From assembly GCF_003344965.1 (NCBI RefSeq), contig NZ_CP031194.1:3658001-3722000 (forward strand): a stretch of 64,000 nucleotides of DNA, written 5' to 3'. A program made the translations under genes and the position numbers. Below the pieces are notes generated by a model, which saw nothing but the letters and a program-made list of their open reading frames with translations, was not told where the DNA came from and searched no databases. Source of the stretch: Streptomyces paludis (lineage in GTDB: Bacteria; Actinomycetota; Actinomycetes; Streptomycetales; Streptomycetaceae). This document shows positions 57,827-64,000 of this stretch, piece by piece (the stretch's first letter is position 1; the number at the start of each line of letters is the position of its first letter).

Positions 57827-59107
57827 TCAGTCCTCTCGGGCATCGGTGGGTACGTTGGTCGCGGTGGCGACGGCCTCGGCCCACAGCGTGAGCGCCTCAC
57901 CGATCTGCTCCTCCGTCACGATCAGCGCCGGCAGCATCCGTACGACATTGCCGTGCGTCCCGCAGGTGAGCAGCAGCAGGCCGAGACCGGCGGCGGCGCG
58001 CTGGGCGCGCTGGGCGGTCGCCGCGTCGGGGGAGCCGTCGGGCCGGCAGAACTCGCTGCCCGCCATCAGGCCCGACCCCCGGACATCCGCGATGGCCGGG
58101 CGGTCGGCGGCGGTCTTGCGCAGACCGTCCGCCAGCAGCCGGCCCTGTACGGCGGCGTTCGCCACCAGGCCCTCGTCGCGGATCACGTCGAGCGTGGCGA
58201 GGGCGGCGGCGCAGGCCACCGCGTTGCCGCCGTACGTACCGCCCTGCGAACCGGGCCAGGCGCGGCTCATCAGCTCCGTGGACGCGGCGATCGCGGACAG
58301 CGGGAAGCCGCTGGCCAGGCCCTTCGCCGTGATCAGCACGTCCGGTACGACGCCGGGCGCGTGCTGGTGCGCCCAGAACGCGCCCGTCCGGCCGAAGCCC
58401 GCCTGGATCTCGTCGGCCACCAGCAGGATCCCGTGCCGGTCCGCGCGCTCCCGGAGCCCCGCCAGGAAGTCGGGCGGCGCGGGCACGAACCCGCCCTCGC
58501 CCAGCACCGGTTCGACGAACATCGCGGCCGTCTCGGCCGGCGCGCTGACGGTGGCCAGCACATGGTCGAGGCCGCGCAGCGCGTGCGCGACGGCCGCCTC
58601 CTCGCTCATCCCGAGCCGGAAGGCGTACGGGAAGGGCGCCACCGCGACCCCCGGCATCAGCGGCCCGATCCCGGCGCGGAAGCGGATGCCCGCCGTGCTC
58701 ATCGCCGCCGCGCCCATGGTGCGCCCGTGGAAGGAGCCGTCGAACACGATCACGTTCGGCCGGCCGGTGGCCTGCCGCGCGAGCCGCAGCGCCGCCTCCA
58801 CCGCCTCGCTGCCCGAGTTCAGATAGAAGAGCGAGTCCAGTCCGGCGGGCAGCACCTCACCCAAGCGGTCGGTGAGCGTGAGGAGTTGGTCGTGCAGCAC
58901 GGTCGTGTACTGCCCGTGGATCAGCCGGCCCGCCTGCCGCTGTACGGCCTCCACGATCCGGGGGTGGCAGTGACCGGTGCTGGTCACACCGACCCCGGCG
59001 GTGAAGTCGAGATAGCGCCGGTCGTCGGCGTCGTACAGATACATCCCCTCGCCTCTGGTGGCGATCACGGGGGTGGCCTGTGTGAGGGCCGGGGAGAGCT
59101 GGGTCAT
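57827..59107 (-). CDS. Class III PLP aminotransferase
   Basis: 426 aa, GABA/ornithine-type fold. PLP contacts: NSGSEAVEAALRLAR, D232 in VADEIQAGFGRTG and Schiff-base K262 in ITAKGLASGFP. ATG overlaps the NRPS stop by four bases. Class III enzymes transaminate omega-amino groups or aldehydes, which fits the reductive release of the upstream NRPS. Substrate not determined. Confidence 0.9.
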   Translation of the reverse strand: MTQLSPALTQATPVIATRGEGMYLYDADDRRYLDFTAGVGVTSTGHCHPRIVEAVQRQAGRLIHGQYTTVLHDQLLTLTDRLGEVLPAGLDSLFYLNSGSEAVEAALRLARQATGRPNVIVFDGSFHGRTMGAAAMSTAGIRFRAGIGPLMPGVAVAPFPYAFRLGMSEEAAVAHALRGLDHVLATVSAPAETAAMFVEPVLGEGGFVPAPPDFLAGLRERADRHGILLVADEIQAGFGRTGAFWAHQHAPGVVPDVLITAKGLASGFPLSAIAASTELMSRAWPGSQGGTYGGNAVACAAALATLDVIRDEGLVANAAVQGRLLADGLRKTAADRPAIADVRGSGLMAGSEFCRPDGSPDAATAQRAQRAAAGLGLLLLTCGTHGNVVRMLPALIVTEEQIGEALTLWAEAVATATNVPTDARED

Positions 59108-62100
59108 GGCTTCCCTTCTTGTACGGAGCCTTCTTGTACGGAGCGGAGTCGGAGCGCCGGGGTCAGGGGTGGATGGGGGAAGGGCGCGGCGAACTGCGGA
59201 CCGGTCTGCGGACCGGACTGCGAACCGGCCTGTGGCGCGGGCCCGTTGGGGGAGGTGACGGCCGCCGGGAGGAAGCCGACACCGGTCGCCCACGACAGCG
59301 CGGCCGACCACCACCGGGCGCTCGGCTCGGCGAAGCGCACCCCGAGCCGGTCGAGCACCGTATGGGTCCACGCGCTGTCGACCACGACGTTGCGGTCCCC
59401 GAGCTGGGCCCAGGCCGACGCGAGCCGCGCCATGTCCGGATGGTGCCGCTCGGCGCGGGCCAGCGCCGCGGCGAAGGCGGCGTCGTCCGTCAGCCGGACG
59501 GGACAGCCGTGGCCGTTGATCCACCCCACCAGCTCGTCGTGGGCGACGGTGTGCGGCGACTCGACGTGGTAGACGCCCGGCGCCGCGTACGGACAGTCCG
59601 CGATCGCCGCGATCCCGGCCGCCACGGTGTCCACGTGGGAGAACGCGAACGTCGTCGCGGGCCGGCTCGGTGCCGCGCCGGCCAGCACATAGCCCCGTAC
59701 GGTCTGATAGATCCGGTTGTCCGCGATGTTCTGCTGGAACTCCCCGGTCCGGCTGTGCGCCGCGATGTGCCCGCTGCGGTGGATGTACGCCTGGCGCCCC
59801 GAGGCGGCCCAGGCGCGTACGGTCTCCTCCGCCCTGAACTTCGCCTTCTCGTACGGGGTACGGAAGCTCTGGCCGATACGGAGGTCCGCCTCGCTGAACC
59901 GGCGTACGGGCCCGGCGACACCGCCCGCGACGGCCAGCGTGGAGATGTGGTGCAGCCGGGCGCCGGGGGTGTGGAGGTCGATCCAGTCGAGCAGCCGTCG
60001 TACGGCGGCGTTGTTGGTGCGCTCCAGCTCGGCGGGGGAGCCGACGAGCCGGACGTCCGCGGCGGCGTGCACGACGACACGGGCGGTACGGGCGCGGGCG
60101 AGACCGGCGGGGGAGAGGCCGAGGCCCTCCCGGGTGATGTCACCGACGACGGCTTCGGCACCGGCTTCGGTACCGGCCGCCGTACCGGCCTCCGTAAGGC
60201 GCCGGGCCGCCTCCGCGTCGCTCCTCCCGCGCACCAGACAGGTCACCCGGGCGCCCCGCGCGAGCAGTTCGGCGAGGAGATGGCGGCCGAGATAGCCGGT
60301 CGCCCCGGTCAGGAGTACGGGCGGCGCGGGCTCGCGCACCACGTACCGGCCGCCGCGGGCCGCCTCGGTGGTGCCCCGGTGCAGCAGCTGGCCGGAGGGG
60401 GAGACCACCGCCCTGGCATGCGGGGGCACCGCCACGTCCGCGGCGGCGGCCACCGCGCGGGCGAAGGCGGCGCAGATCCGCTCCGCCGTGCGGTGGGAGA
60501 GCCGCGGCCACGCGTACACCAGGTCGGTGACCAGCCTGCCGTCGACTATCCGGGCGGTGAGGCGGAGCCGGTAGAGCGTGTCGCCGTCGGTACAGCGGGC
60601 CGCGCCGGCCTGTTCGTCCGCCACCGACCAGCCCAGGGACGGTTCGTCGGGCAGCCGGAACGTGCCCAGGAAGTTGAACGCGGCCTCGGGGCGCGGCCCT
60701 TCGGCGTCCATCGGCAGCTGGGGTGCGCGGCGTACGAGATCCTCGACGTCGGCGCGGGACACGCGTGGCGCGCCTTCCGCTTCCGCCGTACGGAGCGTGA
60801 GCCATTTGACGGCGGTGAACCAGCCCACCGTGTCGCTGTTGTCGTCGCGGTCGTCGCGGTCGTCGCCGTGGTCGCGGTGGTCGTGGTGGTCGCCTTCCGT
60901 TTCCGTCGCGCGGCCGTGGGTCTCCACCTCCAACCCGAGGCGCCGCTGCCCGCTCCAGGCCAGCGTGGCGTCGGCGTACGCGGCGAGCAGCACCGCTTCG
61001 AGGCGCTGGGCCCGGCCGTGGCGGGCGACGAGCCGGCCGGTGGCTTGCTCGTCGAGGCACCAGGTGAGCGCGGCCGGCTCCGTACGCCCGGCCGCGTCGT
61101 CCACCGGGAGCCGGGGCGCGACCGCCGAGTGCGCGGTGGCGCCGGTGGTGTTGGTGGTGCCGGTGGGGGGCAGGGCGGCGGCCCACGCGTAGAAGTCGGC
61201 GGTCGGCGGGAGGGCGGGCGGCTGCCCGGACAGGGCGGCGCGGTAGGCGGCGGCGAGGTCGTCGAGGAGGATGCGCCACGACAGGCCGTCGATGACGAGG
61301 TGGTGGGCGATCAGCGCGAGCCGGTCGTCGTGTCCGCTGTCCGCGCCGGAGAACAGATGCACCCTCAGCAGCCGCCCGGCCGCCGGGTCGAGACTGCGGT
61401 GCAGCTCGGTGCAGAGCGCGCCGATCGCCTCGGAGAGGGCGCCTCCCCGGCCGTTCGCGGGCAGCCGGGAGTGGCTCACCGCGTCCAGGTCGTCCGCGGG
61501 CCGGATCTCCCCGGGACCGTCCGGGCCGAGCGGCCGGCGCAGCGCCGTGTGCCGGTGCAGGACGGCCCGGGCCGCCGCCGCCAGGGCCGCGGCATCCACG
61601 CGGACCCGGCAGCGCAGCAGGACGGACTGGTTCCAGTGCCGCGGCGCGTCGAGGGGCTGCCGGAACAGCCAGCGCTGCGCGGGGGCGAGCCGGCCCGGCG
61701 CGGTGGTGTCCGAGCGCGGGCGCGGCAGGCGGGGGAGGCGGTGCGGCGACGCCGTGGCCGCCGCTGCCAGCAGCGCGGGCGTGGGGTGCTCGTAGAAGTC
61801 CTCGAACGCGACGCGGTGGCCGAGCCGGCGCAGCGCCGCGATGGTGCGCATGGCGAGAATCGATTCGCCGCCCAGCTCCAGCACATCGGCGTGCTGATCC
61901 ACCAGCGGCAGGCCCAGCGCGTCCGCCCACAGCTGGGCGATGGTGAGCGCGAGCGCGGCCGTGGCGCTGCCGGGCGGGGCGGCCGGGGGGTGGTGCGCCG
62001 TACGCGCCCGGGACCGGATCAGGCCGGAGACCGTGTCGCTCAGGCGCGCGCGGTCGAGCTTCCCGTTCGCTCCGTACGGGAAGTCCGGCAGCGCGAGGAG

Positions 62101-63597
62101 CGGCTGCGGTACGGAGTGGCCGGGCAGCCGGTCGCGGAGGTACGAGCGGAGGGCGGCCAGGGTCTCTTCGCGGGCCTCTTCGCCCTCGCCCTCGTCGCTT
62201 GGTTCGGCCAGCCTTACGGCGGCGACCAGTTGGCTGCCCGAGGGGGTGGCGCGCACGATCACCGCGCACTGGCGGACGCCGGGGAACTTCTCGATGAGGT
62301 GCTCGATCTCGACGGGGTCGACACGGAAGCCCCGGATCTTGGCCTGGCGGTCGGACCGGCCGACGTACACGAGATCGCCGTCCGGCCTGCGGCGGCAGAC
62401 ATCGCCCGTCCGGTACTCCCGCCGCCCCTCGTACGGGACGAACCGGTGCGCGGTCTCCGACGGCCGGCCGAAGTACCCGGCGCTCACGCCCGCGCCGCCG
62501 ATGTGGAGTTCCCCCTCCTCGGCGCCGGGCGCCAGGCGCAGCCGTACGTCACCGAGGGCGGTGCCGATGGGTACGGTCGCCTCGTCGGCGGGCAGTTGGG
62601 CCAGGTCGGAGGCGAGGAAGCAGGCCGCGCCGACGGTGGTCTCGGTCGGTCCGTAGTGGTTGGCGACCCGCGCGGCGACACCGTCCCGCAGCAGGCTCGC
62701 GGCGAGCGAGCGGGGCAGCGCCTCGCCGCCGAGGATGACGGTGTCCAGGGCGGCGCCGTCCGGCGGGCGGCCGGCGAGCAGCGCGGTCAGGTGCGAGGGG
62801 GTGGTCTTGAGCACCGTCACCCCGGCGTCGTACAGCGAGGCCCAGAACGCCTCCGGGTCGCGCGTCCGGTCGTCGGTGACGACATGCACCGATCCGGCGG
62901 TCGCCAGCGCGAGCAGCCAGGCGGTGTGGCCGAGGTCCGCGGCGAGGGTGGTGACGTGGGCGACGCGGGGCGCGGCATCGGCGTCCGTGAAGCCGAGCCG
63001 GTCGCGCAGCGCGAACGCGTAGTGGACGGCGTTGGCGTGGGTGACCGCGACGGCCTTCGGCTCCCCGCTCGACCCGGAGGTGAAGGAGAGATACGCGAGG
63101 TCGTCGGGCGCCCAGGCCGGGACGTCCTTTGGCGGCTCGGCGCGTAAGGCGGCGCGTACGTCGGCGGTCCCGATCCCGGACCCGGTCCCGGACCCGGTCC
63201 CGGCGGCGAGCGCGTCGATGTCGACGAACTCGGTGCGGTACGGCGCGGGCGCGCGCATCCCCGGCGTCGTACTGAGCACCCGGCGCACCTCGACCGCGTC
63301 CAGCCGCCGCCGTACGTCGTCGGGGCTCCACCCGGGATCGACCGGTACGACGGCGGCTCCCGAGCGCAGGATGCCGTGCAGCGCCGCGCACACCCGGGCG
63401 TCCCGGGCGCCCAGCAGCGCCACCCGGTCGCCGCGGCCGGTCCCCAGGGCGGCGAGGCGGGCCGCGACACGGCGGGTCACGGTGTCGAGCGCGCGGTGGT
63501 CGAGGGTGCGGGTGCCGTCGCCGAGGGCGGGCCGGCCGGGATGGGCCAGGGCGTTGCGTATGAGCAGGTCGGGCAGGGTGAGGTTCGGCTGCGTCAT
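59104..63597 (-). CDS. Single-module NRPS: adenylation - carrier - epimerization - thioester reductase
   Basis: 1497 aa. Adenylation about 1-515: FTSGSSGEPKAV, GGEALPR, NHYGPTETTV, YRTGDVCRRRPDGDLVYVGR, ANGKLDR (K513). Carrier about 545-615 with S579 in LELGGESILAM. Epimerization about 635-1075: HHLVIDGLSW at 765, VGWFT at 924 and FNFLG at 974 are E-type, not C-type, motifs. Reductase about 1090-1460: LLTGATGYLGRHLL, then YEKAKF as Y-x-x-x-K. Expected release is a D-configured amino aldehyde. The A4 region (TTLAADLGHTAW, D221) differs from ordinary FDxS; substrate not called. A His/Asp-rich insertion lies at 903-922. ATG overlaps the upstream stop. Confidence 0.92.
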   Translation of the reverse strand: MTQPNLTLPDLLIRNALAHPGRPALGDGTRTLDHRALDTVTRRVAARLAALGTGRGDRVALLGARDARVCAALHGILRSGAAVVPVDPGWSPDDVRRRLDAVEVRRVLSTTPGMRAPAPYRTEFVDIDALAAGTGSGTGSGIGTADVRAALRAEPPKDVPAWAPDDLAYLSFTSGSSGEPKAVAVTHANAVHYAFALRDRLGFTDADAAPRVAHVTTLAADLGHTAWLLALATAGSVHVVTDDRTRDPEAFWASLYDAGVTVLKTTPSHLTALLAGRPPDGAALDTVILGGEALPRSLAASLLRDGVAARVANHYGPTETTVGAACFLASDLAQLPADEATVPIGTALGDVRLRLAPGAEEGELHIGGAGVSAGYFGRPSETAHRFVPYEGRREYRTGDVCRRRPDGDLVYVGRSDRQAKIRGFRVDPVEIEHLIEKFPGVRQCAVIVRATPSGSQLVAAVRLAEPSDEGEGEEAREETLAALRSYLRDRLPGHSVPQPLLALPDFPYGANGKLDRARLSDTVSGLIRSRARTAHHPPAAPPGSATAALALTIAQLWADALGLPLVDQHADVLELGGESILAMRTIAALRRLGHRVAFEDFYEHPTPALLAAAATASPHRLPRLPRPRSDTTAPGRLAPAQRWLFRQPLDAPRHWNQSVLLRCRVRVDAAALAAAARAVLHRHTALRRPLGPDGPGEIRPADDLDAVSHSRLPANGRGGALSEAIGALCTELHRSLDPAAGRLLRVHLFSGADSGHDDRLALIAHHLVIDGLSWRILLDDLAAAYRAALSGQPPALPPTADFYAWAAALPPTGTTNTTGATAHSAVAPRLPVDDAAGRTEPAALTWCLDEQATGRLVARHGRAQRLEAVLLAAYADATLAWSGQRRLGLEVETHGRATETEGDHHDHRDHGDDRDDRDDNSDTVGWFTAVKWLTLRTAEAEGAPRVSRADVEDLVRRAPQLPMDAEGPRPEAAFNFLGTFRLPDEPSLGWSVADEQAGAARCTDGDTLYRLRLTARIVDGRLVTDLVYAWPRLSHRTAERICAAFARAVAAAADVAVPPHARAVVSPSGQLLHRGTTEAARGGRYVVREPAPPVLLTGATGYLGRHLLAELLARGARVTCLVRGRSDAEAARRLTEAGTAAGTEAGAEAVVGDITREGLGLSPAGLARARTARVVVHAAADVRLVGSPAELERTNNAAVRRLLDWIDLHTPGARLHHISTLAVAGGVAGPVRRFSEADLRIGQSFRTPYEKAKFRAEETVRAWAASGRQAYIHRSGHIAAHSRTGEFQQNIADNRIYQTVRGYVLAGAAPSRPATTFAFSHVDTVAAGIAAIADCPYAAPGVYHVESPHTVAHDELVGWINGHGCPVRLTDDAAFAAALARAERHHPDMARLASAWAQLGDRNVVVDSAWTHTVLDRLGVRFAEPSARWWSAALSWATGVGFLPAAVTSPNGPAPQAGSQSGPQTGPQFAAPFPHPPLTPALRLRSVQEGSVQEGKP

Positions 63598-64000
63598 GGT
63601 CGTCGGCCTCCGGGTGCGGCATTCGGGTCGGGAACACCGGCGAGGTACGCGATCGGCCCGTCGTCCTCCCGCGCCGGCCGCGCGGACAGCCGCCCGGACA
63701 GCTCCCAGGCGAGCAGCCGGTGCAGGCCGTCGAGGTGGACGAGGCCCTCGCCGGTGCGGAGATCCGCGTAGTCGTCGTGCGTCACGGGACCCCGGCTGAA
63801 GTAGACGGAGGTGAAGGGGGCGGCACGGAACCGGGCGATCTTCTCCGTACAGAGCGGATTGGCCGCGGACAGCTCCGCCGCGTGCGCGCGCAGCAGGTCG
63901 GCGGCCTCGCCGACGGTCAGCCCGGTGCGCGGTACCAGCTCGCGCGCGCCGCCCTCGCTGAGGTGCCAGGGCAGTATCACCGCGCGCAGCTCGGCGCGGG
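63594..64000 (-). CDS. Unknown biosynthetic protein, N-terminus outside window
   Basis: At least 135 aa, open to the window edge; the GTG at 63980 is probably internal since the frame continues (RAELRAVILPWHLSEGG). LTVGEAADLLRAHAAELSAA, ANPLCTEKIARFRAAPFTS and GLVHLDGLHRLLAWELSGRL. The H-L-D-G-x-H-R segment resembles the ParB/sulfiredoxin-type D-G-x-H-R loop. It may belong to DUF6309, by recall only. Its stop overlaps the NRPS start, so it is the most upstream visible gene of the operon. Confidence 0.65.
   Translation of the reverse strand, partial: RAELRAVILPWHLSEGGARELVPRTGLTVGEAADLLRAHAAELSAANPLCTEKIARFRAAPFTSVYFSRGPVTHDDYADLRTGEGLVHLDGLHRLLAWELSGRLSARPAREDDGPIAYLAGVPDPNAAPGGRRP

Noticed and set aside
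59119-63147. A 1342-codon plus-strand open frame opposite the NRPS
   Set aside because: Antisense shadow of the NRPS; Gly/Arg/Val-rich with no recognisable domain, while the minus strand has full NRPS motifs.
59104-63597. A condensation (peptide bond) domain in the NRPS
   Set aside because: HHxxxDG is present, but VGWFT and FNFLG with the post-carrier position identify an epimerization domain.

Overview
The window is a high-GC actinomycete chromosome, almost certainly a Streptomyces. The evidence is the codon bias, a branched-chain keto-acid dehydrogenase E1-beta/E2 pair, a K15-type DD-peptidase, an SSI-type subtilisin inhibitor, a tandem sigN/sigF-like sigma pair, and a pSAM2-type integrative conjugative element (AICE).

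Layout. 1-13.5 kb is core-like chromosome: bkdB(partial)-bkdC, a secreted protein and a small membrane protein, a DD-peptidase, a tiny secreted Asn/Ser-rich protein, a SigE-family sigma factor, an acyl-CoA synthetase, a 1567-aa PAS pseudokinase-like protein with a huge Pro/Ala linker, and an SSI inhibitor. tRNA-Ser(GCT) and tRNA-Arg(ACG) follow at 13.7-14.1 kb.

14.03-28.36 kb is an AICE integrated in tRNA-Arg and bounded by a 48-bp direct repeat of the tRNA 3' end. Its minus-strand backbone is a 119-aa protein, an FtsK/TraB translocase, a DUF2637 (Spd-type) protein, three small transfer proteins, a RepSA-like initiator, Xis and Int. A GntR/KorSA-like repressor, a Pif-like Nudix protein, a GHKL ATPase and two unknown proteins form the control end. 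The cargo is a visibly less GC-rich minus-strand module of three unknown genes. Two encode membrane proteins, one with a HEPN-like RNRLIH motif, and the third has a C-terminal membrane helix. This looks like an undescribed defence or stress module.

28.5-31.3 kb is scarred: a YcxB-like gene, an IS630-family insertion that landed in the last codons of a decayed integrase, a Nudix gene with an internal deletion, and other remnants. 31.4-42.5 kb carries an Lrp/AzlCD amino-acid export locus, a secreted phosphodiesterase, and a two-component system followed by a GT2-GtrA protein and a PMT-type glycosyltransferase. 42.5-55.4 kb holds an MFS/TetR pair, an F420-type oxidoreductase, a MarR/MFS/YceI group in which two proteins carry carboxypeptidase-regulatory-like beta domains, the two sigma factors, a Dabb protein with a 54-aa membrane peptide, a secreted PLD-like protein, and an FMN reductase/MerR pair.

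55.4-64 kb is a tightly overlapping minus-strand biosynthetic operon that runs off the right edge: unknown protein, NRPS (adenylation, carrier, epimerization, reductase), class III aminotransferase, TauD-type dioxygenase, SDR, methyltransferase. The parts suggest a D-amino aldehyde that is transaminated and tailored. The product is unknown.
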